Made by a program: the position numbers and the translations under genes. Source: an uncultured Nitrospiraceae bacterium (GTDB taxonomy: Bacteria > Nitrospirota > Thermodesulfovibrionia > Thermodesulfovibrionales > Dissulfurispiraceae). From it: a stretch of 48,802 nt of DNA. The stretch spans positions 1-48,802 of the forward strand of contig CAIJNL010000001.1 in the NCBI GenBank assembly GCA_903822005.1, in the 5' to 3' direction. Positions 35,779-45,223 of the stretch are shown in pieces (within the stretch, counting starts at the first letter, position 1; the number at the start of each line of letters is the position of its first letter). The notes under the pieces are model-generated. The model was not told the origin of the DNA and searched no databases. It saw nothing but the letters and a program-made list of their open reading frames with translations.

Positions 35779-37980
35779 GTGACGGCAAGCATAAACAATA
35801 GACGCAATGCTGTTATCTGCCTGATATCCCTGTGCCTCTCTCTGTTCATAATTCTGGCAGCATTCGCTTCGCCTTCCCATGCCGAAGACAAGAAACGCGT
35901 GTTTGTTCTGCACTCATATCACAAGGGCCTTGCCTGGACAGACAGCGAAGATACCAGTATCCAGTCAGTCCTCAGGAAGCAGGAAAATATCGAGGTATAT
36001 ACCGAGTATATGGACACTAAGCGTGTCGCTGATGCCCGTCATTACGCTCTCCTGACCGAACTCTTCCGAAAAAAATACGGCCATATGAAATTTGATGTGA
36101 TAATCCTCTCGGATGAAGACGCCTACGATTTTGTGCTCAAACATCACGACTCACTCTTCCCGAAAGTGCCGGTCGTCTTTTGCGGGGTCAATTTTTTTGA
36201 CGCCTCCATGATCGAAAGCCGCCGCGATTATTACACCGGTGTGGTTGAGGCCTATGATGTCCGCAATACCATCCGCACCGCGCTCAGGCTGCACCCGGAC
36301 ACTTACCGGATTGTTGTAATAAACGACCGTTCAGCAACCGGACTCGCCAACAAGAAGATATTAAATGAAGTCATGCCCGAGTTCGAGAAGAGGCTCAAGG
36401 TGATCTATCTCGAAGACCTGGACATGAACGACCTGCTGAAACAGGTAAAAAACCTTACTCATGGCGACCTCATTCTTCTCATGACCTTTAACCGGGACCA
36501 TTCCGGCAGGATTTTTGTTTACGACGACAGCATATCCCTTGTCGCAAAAGAGGCAAGCGTGCCGATGTACGGGGTCTGGGATTTTTATCTTGGCAAAGGC
36601 ATAGTGGGCGGCATGCTGACGAGCGGCGTTGATCAGGGCAGGGTGGCAGCCGAGATGGCGGTGCGCATAATGGCCGGCGAGAAGGTACGCGACATCCCGG
36701 TCGTAACACAAAGCCCCAACAGGTATATGTTCGATTTTGAACAGTTGAGGCGCTTTGCAGTAAGCAGCGGTAACCTTCCGGAGAACAGCATAATCATCAA
36801 CAGGCCCGTGTCGTTTTATGAAGAGCACAAGCTGATAGCCTGGACAGCGGCAACCATAATAGCTGTCCTTTCGGGCCTGCTTGTCGCGTTGCTGATAAAT
36901 ATCGGACAAAGGAAAAAGACTGAGCTCTATCTCAGATCGTCCGAAGAGAAGTTCGAAAAGATATTCAGGTTTAGCCCTGACTGGATAGCGATAGTGCGTC
37001 TTGCCGACGGCAGATATATGGACGTTAACGACGCTTTTACCACTATAACCGGGTATTCGAGGGAAGAGGTCATCGGAAAGACGCCCGTTGAGATCGGGAT
37101 ATACGAAAATCCTGAAGAGAGATACGAACTTAACGAGACGTTCCTCCGGGAGGGCAGGACCAAGAACGAGGAGCTGAACTACCGTATGAAGTCCGGCGAG
37201 TTACGCATTGTGCAGAGGTCGGGAGAGCTGATCGTAATAAACGGCGAAAAGTGCGTGGTCTCGATAGTCCGTGACATGACCGGGAAAAAAATGGCTGAAC
37301 AGGCGATGCAGGAGAGCGAGAGGATCAGGAAGCTTCTTAACGAGACGCAGATCAAGATGCTTCAGGCGCAGATCAAGCCGCACTTCCTGTTTAACGCCAT
37401 CACAGCCATTATCAACTATACGCGCACAAATCCAAAAACAGCCGCTGAACTGCTCGTAAACCTGGCCGAGATATTCAGGAAGTCGATCAATACCGGCACC
37501 GAGAACGTTACGCTCACGGTCGAACTGGAGCATTGCGAGAATTATATCGGCATAGAGAAGGCGCGGTTTGAAGACAGGATAGACGTGAAATATGACATAG
37601 ACCCGACCGTGCTCGATTGCAGGGTGCCGCCGCTTATCCTTCAGCCTCTTGTAGAGAACGCCCTCAAGCATGGAATCCTGCCGAGGGAAAAAGGCGGACA
37701 GATTATCATAAATGCGTATAAGGAAGACGGCAACCTGAGGATAAGCGTAAGAGACAACGGCGTCGGCATAGATCAGGACCGCCTAAGCACTCTGTTTTCT
37801 GATAATGTGCTGGGAACCGGCTTTATCAAGGGGTCAGGCGTTGCACTCAAGAACGTCAATGCACGGCTTGTAGGCATTTACGGGCCTGAAAGCGCTCTTG
37901 TTGTAGAGAGCCTGCTGAACCAGGGCACCACGGTCTCCTTCCATATCCCGCTGTCAGAGTGCTGGCGCGCCGACGGGTAG
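35779..37980 (+). CDS. Sensor histidine kinase with ABC-substrate-binding-like, PAS and LytS-type kinase domains
   Basis: 733 residues. An N-terminal membrane segment (about 10-32) precedes an extracytoplasmic domain like ABC-type substrate-binding proteins (about 40-340: VFVLHSYHKGLAWTD, VPVVFCGVNFFD), a second membrane segment (about 352-376) and a PAS domain (about 387-500). The kinase is of the LytS/His_kinase type: phospho-accepting His535 in KPHFLFNAITAI and the ATPase motifs LVENALKHGI and DNGVGI. No response regulator is adjacent. The GTG start has no clear ribosome binding site, and a TATACT sits only 7 bases upstream, so a very short or absent leader is possible. Confidence 0.9.
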   Translation: MTASINNRRNAVICLISLCLSLFIILAAFASPSHAEDKKRVFVLHSYHKGLAWTDSEDTSIQSVLRKQENIEVYTEYMDTKRVADARHYALLTELFRKKYGHMKFDVIILSDEDAYDFVLKHHDSLFPKVPVVFCGVNFFDASMIESRRDYYTGVVEAYDVRNTIRTALRLHPDTYRIVVINDRSATGLANKKILNEVMPEFEKRLKVIYLEDLDMNDLLKQVKNLTHGDLILLMTFNRDHSGRIFVYDDSISLVAKEASVPMYGVWDFYLGKGIVGGMLTSGVDQGRVAAEMAVRIMAGEKVRDIPVVTQSPNRYMFDFEQLRRFAVSSGNLPENSIIINRPVSFYEEHKLIAWTAATIIAVLSGLLVALLINIGQRKKTELYLRSSEEKFEKIFRFSPDWIAIVRLADGRYMDVNDAFTTITGYSREEVIGKTPVEIGIYENPEERYELNETFLREGRTKNEELNYRMKSGELRIVQRSGELIVINGEKCVVSIVRDMTGKKMAEQAMQESERIRKLLNETQIKMLQAQIKPHFLFNAITAIINYTRTNPKTAAELLVNLAEIFRKSINTGTENVTLTVELEHCENYIGIEKARFEDRIDVKYDIDPTVLDCRVPPLILQPLVENALKHGILPREKGGQIIINAYKEDGNLRISVRDNGVGIDQDRLSTLFSDNVLGTGFIKGSGVALKNVNARLVGIYGPESALVVESLLNQGTTVSFHIPLSECWRADG

Positions 37981-38251
37981 AAGACTTCCGTTTTTCAAGG
38001 CAACCATTTAGAAGCCACGACGAACCATTCAATTCAAATTAACTGCCATTCGGGCCTTATTAGGCCTACATCTTATTGATATTAATGGCAAGTTGTTTCT
38101 GCCAAAGCTATCGTTCGGACGTAAAGTGTCATTCACCACGAAAGTTTGCTTATTCATCAGATATTTCTTCCCATCCTTTATTTTGCAGAGTAAACTTTGA
38201 GTATAGACCTGCCCTGTCCGGTGCAGAGAGCAATGAATTGGGAGGGAAGAC

Positions 38252-38803
38252 ATGTTCAACACCTTTAAGACAAAAACTGAGGTTGCGGGTTCCGAGGTCC
38301 ATCGTTTTGGCACAAAGTCAAAGGCCCTCGATTTTATCGTAGAGTTCATGAAAAAGGAGGGCATCGCAGATGCACCCGGCTTTTACGCTGTCTGGGCCGA
38401 CTGCTCGTTCCTTAAAGGAGTCGATGCAAAAGCCCTCGCAAACAAGATTCCCGGTCTCAAGTTCGAGGTGACCCGTCAGCTCGCGAAGGATTGCAGGATA
38501 GGCATTACCCAGATGGATTGGGGTATTGCCGAAACCGGCACGCTCGTCCAGGACGCAACAGCTGTGGAGCAGAGGCTCGCATCCGCGCTCTCATGGATTC
38601 ATATTGCGCTTGTTGCTACCGACAAAATACTTGCGGACATGCCGTCGGTCATGACAAAGATCCATCCGAACCAGTGCGGCTATATTGCCATGATATCCTC
38701 CCCAAGTAAGACCGCCGACATTGAGCGCGTCCTGGCCATAGGCGTTCATGGCCCCGAGCGCCTGGTTATCATTTGCGTTGATGAATTGGGAGGGATGAAC
38801 TGA
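38252..38803 (+). CDS. lutC: LUD-domain protein, LutC/LldG-like
   Basis: A 183-residue LUD-domain protein. The core reads GITQMDWGIAETGTLVQDA and LPSVMTKIHPNQ-like segments, as in LutC of the LutABC lactate oxidation complex. It is expected to form the cytoplasmic complex oxidising lactate to pyruvate with the fused LutAB protein encoded next. TGGGAGGGAAG gives a strong ribosome binding site. Its stop overlaps the next start (TGATG). Confidence 0.87.
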   Translation: MFNTFKTKTEVAGSEVHRFGTKSKALDFIVEFMKKEGIADAPGFYAVWADCSFLKGVDAKALANKIPGLKFEVTRQLAKDCRIGITQMDWGIAETGTLVQDATAVEQRLASALSWIHIALVATDKILADMPSVMTKIHPNQCGYIAMISSPSKTADIERVLAIGVHGPERLVIICVDELGGMN

Positions 38804-40929
38804 TGAAAAAGGAATTCGATAAGTCCATAACCAGGGCGCTCAAGAACGAAAACCTTGCGGGCATACTCGACAGGTGGAACTATCCGGCCATGCGCGCAAA
38901 GGCATATGAGGAAATCGATTTTGAAGAACTCAGGACAAAGATCGCCGATATAAAGGGCAGGGCAGCAGGACATCTGGACGAGCTGGCTGAAAAGTTCAAA
39001 AAGGCGGCAGAGGCGCGCGGCGCGAAGGTGTTTCGTGCAAACAGTCCGGCAGCAGTGAAGGATTACATTGCCAGCCTCTGCCGGGGAAAGGGCATAAAAA
39101 AAATCGTCAAGTCCAAATCAATGGCATCAGAGGAGATACATCTTAACAAGCACCTTGCAAAGTTGGGCATACAGTCCGACGAGACCGATCTTGGCGAATG
39201 GATCGTTCAGCTTGCGCACCAGACGCCCTCGCACATGGTCATGCCTGCATTGCATCTGACAAAAGAAGAAATCTCGGAGCTTTTCAGCCAGGAGACAGGG
39301 AAGCGGGAGTCGAGCGATATCCAGAAACTCGTAAAGGTGGCCCGCAGGGAAATTCGCGAAAAATTCTTCGAAGCCGACATGGGCATGTCAGGCGCAAATA
39401 TTGCAATTGCCGAGACCGGCACGCTTGTTATCTGCACCAATGAAGGCAATGCGCGGCTTGTTTCGACCCTGCCCAAGACGCATGTGGTGATCGTCGGCCT
39501 TGAGAAGCTCGTTGAGAATTACACTGACGCAGCCCCGATTCTTGCTGCTTTGCCAAGAAGCGCAACCAGTCAGCTTATTACCAGCTACGTTTCTTTTATA
39601 ACCGGCGTCACACCCAATGACGACGGATCGATGAAGGACCTGCATATCATCCTCATGGACAACAAGCGGACAGAGATGGCCGGAGATCCGAAGTTCAAGG
39701 AGGCCCTTCAGTGCATACGCTGCGCTTCCTGCCTGAATGTCTGCCCGGTCTACCGACTTGTGGGCGGCCATGTTTTCGGCCATATCTACACCGGCGGCAT
39801 CGGCACCATCCTGACTGCCTGGTTCAATGAGCTCAATAAGACTGAAGACATCCAGGGGCTTTGCATTGGCTGCGGCAAGTGCAAAGAGATATGCCCTGGC
39901 AAAATCGACATACCCGATCTGGTGCTCGAGATACGCCGGCGCCTTGCAACAGAGAATGGCCTGCCCTTTATCCAGAAGAGTGCGCTTTCGATCATCAATA
40001 ACCGCAGGCTTTTCCATACCATGCTGCGGGCCGCTTCCATAGCACAAAAACCTTTTGTCAAAGAGGGCATGATCCGCCACCTTCCCATGTTCATGTCGGA
40101 GCTGGCTGAGCACAGGAGTCTGCCCGCCATAGCTGCAGTGCCGTTCAGGGACCTATTTAAAAAGATCAAACAGCCCAAAGGGAGAGTAAGGGCCGCGTTC
40201 TTCGCAAGCTGTGCTATTGACTTCATATTCCCACAGATAGGCGAGGCCGTGATAAAGGTCCTGAACAAGGCCGGAATTGAGATCGTTTTCCCGGAAGGGC
40301 AGTCATGCTGCGGAATTCCGCATTGGGGAAGCGGGGCATTTGATCTGGCTGCGGATGCCGCGGCCAGAAATATCAAGACCCTGCTCGAAGACGATGTTCA
40401 GTATGTTGTTACTGCCTGCGCATCATGCGCAACAGCCCTAAAAAAAGAATACACGCATATCCTGAAGGAAGAGAAGAGGGATAGTCTTATTCCCGATGCA
40501 GAAAAACTGGCAGCAAAAACGTTCCTTTTCTCTGAACTTGTCCAGAAGCTGATAGAGGAAAAACGTCTCATCCCAAAGGCTGATTTGAAATCGGGGACCA
40601 TTACCTATCATGATTCGTGCCACGCCAAACGACATTGCGGGGTGTATAAAGAGCCGCGCGCCGCGCTTGCATCCTGCGGGTACGAACTGAAAGAGATGTT
40701 CGAGTGTGACAACTGCTGCGGTATGGGAGGGTCTTTTACCGTGAAACAGCCTGAGCTGTCGATGTGTATGCTCAAGCGCAAGGTTGAGAACATAAAAAAC
40801 ACGGGTGCCGAATGTGCGGGAGTTGAGTGTCCGGGCTGTCTCATTCAGATTGGCGGAGGGCTGGACAAGATGGGCTCAAAGATCAAGGTCAAACATATAG
40901 CTGAGCTGCTTGTGGACAAGTTCAGATAA
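38803..40929 (+). CDS. Fused LutB-LutA-type iron-sulfur lactate-utilisation protein
   Basis: A 708-residue protein combining a LutB-like LUD domain (about residues 40-300, with IAETGTLVICTNEGNARL), two [4Fe-4S] ferredoxin motifs (CIRCASCLNVCPVYR near 305 and CIGCGKCKEICPG near 350) and a LutA-like region with two cysteine-rich CCG blocks (CCGIPHWGSGA near 505 and CDNCCGMGGSF near 636). In most bacteria LutA and LutB are separate; this fusion is known from sulfate reducers and relatives. No lactate permease is adjacent. It is co-transcribed with lutC and ends at a strong terminator. Confidence 0.9.
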   Translation: MKKEFDKSITRALKNENLAGILDRWNYPAMRAKAYEEIDFEELRTKIADIKGRAAGHLDELAEKFKKAAEARGAKVFRANSPAAVKDYIASLCRGKGIKKIVKSKSMASEEIHLNKHLAKLGIQSDETDLGEWIVQLAHQTPSHMVMPALHLTKEEISELFSQETGKRESSDIQKLVKVARREIREKFFEADMGMSGANIAIAETGTLVICTNEGNARLVSTLPKTHVVIVGLEKLVENYTDAAPILAALPRSATSQLITSYVSFITGVTPNDDGSMKDLHIILMDNKRTEMAGDPKFKEALQCIRCASCLNVCPVYRLVGGHVFGHIYTGGIGTILTAWFNELNKTEDIQGLCIGCGKCKEICPGKIDIPDLVLEIRRRLATENGLPFIQKSALSIINNRRLFHTMLRAASIAQKPFVKEGMIRHLPMFMSELAEHRSLPAIAAVPFRDLFKKIKQPKGRVRAAFFASCAIDFIFPQIGEAVIKVLNKAGIEIVFPEGQSCCGIPHWGSGAFDLAADAAARNIKTLLEDDVQYVVTACASCATALKKEYTHILKEEKRDSLIPDAEKLAAKTFLFSELVQKLIEEKRLIPKADLKSGTITYHDSCHAKRHCGVYKEPRAALASCGYELKEMFECDNCCGMGGSFTVKQPELSMCMLKRKVENIKNTGAECAGVECPGCLIQIGGGLDKMGSKIKVKHIAELLVDKFR

Positions 40930-41049
40930 ATTGATTTTTCATGTATGCCGGTATTGCTGTAAAGGAGAAATTGCCGGCTGAGATTCCTCCCCCAAAATGG
41001 GCCCTGCCATGACGCAGATCAGGGCAATGGCCCATAGTCTCCCATTACT

Positions 41050-41090
41050 GGACGGTCTTCCCGAGAGATCAGGAGGACCGTCCCTTTTTT
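41050..41090 (+). terminator. Terminator after the lactate-utilisation genes
   Basis: GGACGGTCTTCC and GGAGGACCGTCC pair over 12 positions with one G-U pair around a ten-base loop, followed by CTTTTTT. It ends the lutC / LutAB transcript and lies between convergent genes. Confidence 0.9.
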
Positions 41091-41104
41091 AACTTTATTC
41101 TGTT

Positions 41105-41509
41105 CTATTTAAAATAGTTGCGCACCTTGTCGTATGTCTTCTCAAGATCATCTATTGCTTTATTGAACTTTTGCTTTGCGGATTCCCATGTTTTCTCGCT
41201 CGATGCTTCAAGCCTCTCCATATTTTTCTGCATGGCAATGCGCTTCTTCTTCAGCTCCAGCAGCCCTTTTTTGGCCTTGGCCTTTACTTTTTCGCCCGAA
41301 TCCTTTGCCTTTACTTCGAGCTCGTTAATTTTTTTATCGAGTTCAGCGAGTTTCTCTTTTGCCTTTGCTTTAAATTCTTCTTTTTCTGAATAGAACTGTT
41401 TTGAAATGGTCTTTCCTTCCTCTGCCTGCACATTGCATACGAGCCCCGACAAAAACAATACCGCCATAAACGACATGCAGATCACAACAGCCACGTATTT
41501 GCTCTTCAT
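41105..41509 (-). CDS. Exported coiled-coil protein, tandem copy 1
   Basis: 134 residues: a signal peptide (MKSKYVAVVICMSF..., ending NVQAE) and a mature part that is almost wholly charged helix with heptad spacing, ending TYDKVRNYFK. It is about 60% identical by eye to the neighbouring copy of the same length. AAGGAGAAAG precedes the ATG. It has its own promoter in a leader shared with copy 2. No family is recognised; small periplasmic coiled-coil proteins of this kind are often envelope-stress or chaperone-like, but that is a guess. Confidence 0.8.
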   Translation of the reverse strand: MKSKYVAVVICMSFMAVLFLSGLVCNVQAEEGKTISKQFYSEKEEFKAKAKEKLAELDKKINELEVKAKDSGEKVKAKAKKGLLELKKKRIAMQKNMERLEASSEKTWESAKQKFNKAIDDLEKTYDKVRNYFK

Positions 41510-41552
41510 GCTCTTTCTCCTTGCTTCGATTTGATATCACTACCCTCCTTCC

Positions 41553-41580
41553 ATTATCAGCATAAAGCGGGGTAATGCAA
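41553..41580 (-). promoter_or_regulatory. Promoter of coiled-coil copy 1
   Basis: On the minus strand TTGCAT is followed by 16 bases and GATAAT. It lies in a ~75-base leader conserved among three loci, which also includes the invariant block GTAGTGATATCAAATCGAAG ahead of the ribosome binding site. Confidence 0.65.
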
Positions 41581-41604
41581 AGGAGCTGCACAACCGCAGG
41601 CGCC

Positions 41605-42009
41605 TTATCTGAAATAGTCGCGTACCCTGTTGTATGTCGTCTCAAGGTCATCTATCGCCATATTTACCTCGCGCTTTGCGGCTTCCCATGTGTCCTTGCC
41701 TGCAGTTTCGAGGCTCGCTATATCACTCTTCAGCGTGGCATGTTTCCGCCTCAGTTCCCGCAGCCCTTTTCTGGCCTCGGCTCTTTCATCTGCATTCCCG
41801 TCCCTTGCCTTGGCCTCTAGTTCTGAAATTTTTCTATCTTCCTCGGCAAGTTTCTGTTTCGCTTGAGCCTTGTATTCCTCTTTCTCGGAGTATCCCTGTT
41901 TGCCGGCGGAATTTTCTTCCTCTGCCCGCACGTTGCCTGCCAGTGCTGACAAAAACAGTGCCGCTACAAACGACATGCAGATTGCAAAAGCTACGTATTT
42001 GCTCTTCAT
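41605..42009 (-). CDS. Exported coiled-coil protein, tandem copy 2
   Basis: 134 residues, a paralogue of copy 1 with the same signal peptide style (MKSKYVAFAICMSF..., ending NVRAE) and a charged helical body ending TYNRVRDYFR. The charge is shifted toward Arg/Glu relative to the Lys-rich copy 1. The two copies and their leaders form a tandem duplication with a ~500-base period. GGGAGAAAG precedes the ATG. Confidence 0.8.
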   Translation of the reverse strand: MKSKYVAFAICMSFVAALFLSALAGNVRAEEENSAGKQGYSEKEEYKAQAKQKLAEEDRKISELEAKARDGNADERAEARKGLRELRRKHATLKSDIASLETAGKDTWEAAKREVNMAIDDLETTYNRVRDYFR

Positions 42010-42052
42010 ACTCTTTCTCCCAGCTTCGATTTGATATCACTACACTACTTCA

Positions 42053-42080
42053 AGTATCGGCATAAAAAGGGTTCAAGCAA
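42053..42080 (-). promoter_or_regulatory. Promoter of coiled-coil copy 2
   Basis: On the minus strand TTGCTT is followed by 16 bases and GATACT, at the same place in the conserved leader as in copy 1. The invariant GTAGTGATATCAAATCGAAG block follows. Confidence 0.6.
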
Positions 42081-42230
42081 AGGGGTGTTTTTAAAGTCCG
42101 CATTCAGTCTGCATTCATCAACCTGCAATACTGCTTTCGCGCTGTTGCTTGACCCCCTCCATTTATGCGAATATTCTATAACAGTCAATTCGGGCAGCCG
42201 GCTAGGCGCCGAAGTAAATGGGGGGCATTG

Positions 42231-42692
42231 ATGATTTCGCTGACAGTGAACGGCAAAAAGCGTATGGTGGATGTCAAACCCGACACCCCGCTTCTCTATG
42301 TGCTCCGCAATGACCTTGAACTGAACGGCCCTAAATTCGGATGCGGACTCGGCCAGTGCTGGGCCTGCACTGTTATCATGGACGGGATGCCGATCCTTTC
42401 GTGTATCACGCCGGTTTCTGCTGCAGAGGGACATAATATCTTGACGCTGGAAGGACTCGGGTCGATCGAAAAGCCGCATCCAATACAAAAGGCCTTTATC
42501 GAGGAGCAGGCCGCACAGTGCGGTTTCTGCATAAACGGCATGATAATGAAAAGCAAGGCCCTGCTGGACAAGACGCCTGACCCGACTGACCATGAAATAA
42601 TCGCTGCCCTCGACCCTGTTCTTTGCAGGTGCGGCACCCATAAAAATATTGTGAGCGCTGTCCGGCGAGCCGCGAAGGAAATGAAAAAATGA
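42231..42692 (+). CDS. [2Fe-2S] subunit of a xanthine-oxidase-family molybdoenzyme
   Basis: A 153-residue small subunit with two [2Fe-2S] sites: the plant-type ferredoxin motif CGLGQCWACTV with a later Cys (ILSC), and the helical-domain motif CGFC...CRCGTH. It relays electrons from the molybdenum centre of the next gene product. The ATG at 42231 with GGGGGG upstream is preferred to an in-frame start at 42165. It overlaps the large-subunit gene by four bases. Confidence 0.92.
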   Translation: MISLTVNGKKRMVDVKPDTPLLYVLRNDLELNGPKFGCGLGQCWACTVIMDGMPILSCITPVSAAEGHNILTLEGLGSIEKPHPIQKAFIEEQAAQCGFCINGMIMKSKALLDKTPDPTDHEIIAALDPVLCRCGTHKNIVSAVRRAAKEMKK

Positions 42693-44902
42693 AAGATTTT
42701 CTGCTTACGCGAAGGCAGTTCGGCATAACCGCCGCAGGCATTTTCGTCACCTTTACGCTGGCGCCGGAGCTCGTTTTATCGGCCGACCAGCCGCTGCCCG
42801 GCGCGTTGAGTGGTACGCCTATGCTGGATGCGTGGGTACTGGTCGGCAGCGACGGCAAGATAACAATATTTACAGGAAAGGTCGAGCTCGGCCAGGGGCT
42901 GCTTACAGCGCTCTGCCAGATCGCTGCGGAAGAATTGGATGTGCCGATGTCGCAAATAAAAGTGGTTTCCGGCGACACCCGGCTGACGCCCGACGAAGGA
43001 TACACTACAGGCAGTCAGTCCATTGAGTACAGCGGCACAGCTCTTCGCTTTGCATGTGCTGAGGCGCGCGCCCTGCTCCTTGAGAAGGCTTCGGCGGCAC
43101 TCGGCGTGCCTGCTAACCGTCTGAAGACTGCTGAAGGCAAGATCCTTTCGGTTGACGGCAGAAAACTGACCTATGCCGAAATCGCGAAGACCGATCTGCT
43201 GCATCACAGGGCTACAGCAAAGATAGCGCCTAAACCCGCGTCGCAGCACGCGATTGTGGGAAAGCCTGCGGGCCGCATAGATATCCCGGCAAAGCTCACA
43301 GGTCTTCCCTCCTATGTTCAGGACATGCGAATGCCGGACATGGTCTTTGGCCGGGCAGTCAGGCCGCCGGGGCCCCGGGACAGGCTCGAGGGGGTAGATA
43401 TCGCGACTGTCAGAAGCATGCCTGGAATTCTTTCAGTTGTGCGCGACGGCAGTTTCCTGGGCGTGGTCGCCAGCCGTGAAGAGCAGGCGATAGCTGCCAG
43501 GGAGGCCCTGCAGCAATCCGCAAAATGGCGTACTGCGGGCGACCTGCCCGATGCTGCGAACATATATACCTGGCTCAAAAAGCAGGCTTCCGTAGATGAA
43601 ATAATAAGCGAGAAGAAATCGCCGAACGCCAAACAGGTTGTGAAAAGATTGGAGGCGGCATACACAAAGAGCTATGTCGCGCATGCAGCCATCGGCCCAT
43701 CCTGCGCAATAGCCGTTATGAAGGACAGGAAACTGCGTGTTTGGACCCATTCACAGGGCGTCTATCCCCTGCGCCGCAACCTTGCAACTGTGATGAAGAT
43801 GAATCCCGAAGACGTGATCGTCTCTCATGTCGAGGGCTCGGGATGCTACGGCCACAATGGAGCGGATGATGCTGCCTTTGATGCAGTCCTGCTGGCCCGT
43901 GAAGTGCCCGGGCGCCCGGTCAAGGTGCAGTGGATGCGCGACGATGAATTCGCCTGGTCACCATTCGGCTCTGCGATGGTAATGCAGGTCTCTGCCGGTC
44001 TTGCCGCTGACAACAGCATTGCTGACTGGCAATACGAGCTCTGGAGCAACGCACATAGCGGCGCGCGGCCCGGCAGGCCGGGCGGGATAAACCTTTTGGC
44101 GGCCTGGCACCTGGACAAACCTTTTGCGCCTTCGTCGCCCAGACCCGTTCCAGTACCTCCCGGAGCAGAGGACCGCAATGCCCTGCCAATCTATGATTTC
44201 CCCAACCAGAAAATAGTGAGACACCTTGTCAAAGAGACGCCGCTTCGCACCTCCGCGCTTCGCGCGCTGGGGGCATATGCAAATGTATTTGCGATAGAGT
44301 CCTTTATGGACGAACTGGCAGTAGCAGCGGGTGTTGACCCCATAGCGTTCCGGCTATCATACGTGAAAGACCCCCGCGCCAGGGCAGTGATCGAAACAGC
44401 CGCTGCAAAAGCTTCATGGAAACCGGGCTTCAAAAGCGACGGAACGAAGGGCCGTGGCTTCGGTTTCGCAAAATACAAGAACATCGCATGCTATTTTGCA
44501 TGCGTCGCTGATGTTGAAATAGACCGCAAGGCAGGAGGAGTCAGGGTCACTCGTGTCGTTGGGGCGGCTGATGCGGGACAGATCATAAACCCTAAAGGCC
44601 TGGAAATGCAGCTCGAGGGCGGGATGATACAATCTGTCAGCTGGACATTGAAAGAAGCCGTCACATTCGACAGGGCCAGGGTAACATCCCGTGACTGGGC
44701 GGACTACCCAATCTTAACCTTTGCAGAAGTGCCAGAGATCGAGGTGCATCTGATCGACAGGCCGGAGGAAAGGCCGCTTGGCAGCGGTGAGGCATCGCTG
44801 GGGCCGACAGCTGCCGCGGTCGTCAATGCGGTCAGCTCTGCACTCGGCCGCCGCATCAGGCACCTGCCTATTTCAAAGGAAATTATAAAGCAGGCAAGCT
44901 GA
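42689..44902 (+). CDS. Molybdopterin-binding subunit of a xanthine-oxidase-family enzyme (isoquinoline 1-oxidoreductase beta-like)
   Basis: A 737-residue large subunit expected to hydroxylate a heterocycle or oxidise an aldehyde at a Mo-MCD centre. The N-terminus is a Tat signal (LTRRQFGITAAG), so the complex is probably periplasmic. Motifs include GKVELGQGLLTA, EGSGCYGHNGADDAAFDAV and the late GSGEASLGPTAAAVVNAV with the catalytic Glu. The two-subunit, FAD-less layout matches the isoquinoline oxidoreductase/aldehyde dehydrogenase group, which hands electrons to a cytochrome; no cytochrome gene is adjacent. The substrate is unknown. Confidence 0.9.
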   Translation: MKDFLLTRRQFGITAAGIFVTFTLAPELVLSADQPLPGALSGTPMLDAWVLVGSDGKITIFTGKVELGQGLLTALCQIAAEELDVPMSQIKVVSGDTRLTPDEGYTTGSQSIEYSGTALRFACAEARALLLEKASAALGVPANRLKTAEGKILSVDGRKLTYAEIAKTDLLHHRATAKIAPKPASQHAIVGKPAGRIDIPAKLTGLPSYVQDMRMPDMVFGRAVRPPGPRDRLEGVDIATVRSMPGILSVVRDGSFLGVVASREEQAIAAREALQQSAKWRTAGDLPDAANIYTWLKKQASVDEIISEKKSPNAKQVVKRLEAAYTKSYVAHAAIGPSCAIAVMKDRKLRVWTHSQGVYPLRRNLATVMKMNPEDVIVSHVEGSGCYGHNGADDAAFDAVLLAREVPGRPVKVQWMRDDEFAWSPFGSAMVMQVSAGLAADNSIADWQYELWSNAHSGARPGRPGGINLLAAWHLDKPFAPSSPRPVPVPPGAEDRNALPIYDFPNQKIVRHLVKETPLRTSALRALGAYANVFAIESFMDELAVAAGVDPIAFRLSYVKDPRARAVIETAAAKASWKPGFKSDGTKGRGFGFAKYKNIACYFACVADVEIDRKAGGVRVTRVVGAADAGQIINPKGLEMQLEGGMIQSVSWTLKEAVTFDRARVTSRDWADYPILTFAEVPEIEVHLIDRPEERPLGSGEASLGPTAAAVVNAVSSALGRRIRHLPISKEIIKQAS

Positions 44903-44914
44903 TCCTTATGTGAT

Positions 44915-44953
44915 TTACGTCCGTAACAGTACCGATGTCGCGTATTTATTCAT
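44915..44953 (-). pseudogene. Remnant of a third coiled-coil gene
   Basis: The leader shared by the two coiled-coil genes occurs here with promoter, invariant block, ribosome binding site (GGGGAGAAAAGG) and an ATG. The frame reads only MNKYATSVLLRT before a stop, compared with MKSKYVA... in the intact copies. No further similarity to the coiled-coil body follows, so it looks like a copy whose gene has been lost. Confidence 0.6.
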
Positions 44954-44999
44954 CACACCTTTTCTCCCCGCTTCGATTTGATATCACTACCCTTCTTCA

Positions 45000-45027
45000 A
45001 TTATCAGCATAAAGAGTGGTTATGCAA
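45000..45027 (-). promoter_or_regulatory. Orphan copy of the coiled-coil-gene promoter
   Basis: On the minus strand TTGCAT, 16 bases, GATAAT: identical in hexamers and spacing to the promoter of intact copy 1. It now drives only the 12-codon remnant toward the convergent molybdoenzyme gene. Confidence 0.6.
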
Positions 45028-45223
45028 AGAGCAGGTTCTGTTATAGGGCCGCGACTGTGCGACGGTCCTGCCGCCTATCATCTTCGGAAACAAAAGCTGT
45101 CAGATATTGTCCTACATAAAAATCAGCAAAAAGACTATATTCCTGCCATTCATTCGTAGTTATATTCTGATTAATCAAGAAAACTTAATATTCGATCATG
45201 ATCGCTAAAAGGAAAAGGCACCC

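Larger units (their letters stand above)
44903..45223. other. Intergenic region with a decayed coiled-coil-gene leader
   Basis: About 320 bases. 44915-45027 is a third copy of the leader of the coiled-coil genes. The remainder is AT-rich without a gene. A perfect palindrome CGATCATGATCG (45193-45204) lies 19 bases before the next start codon and may be an operator. Confidence 0.6.
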
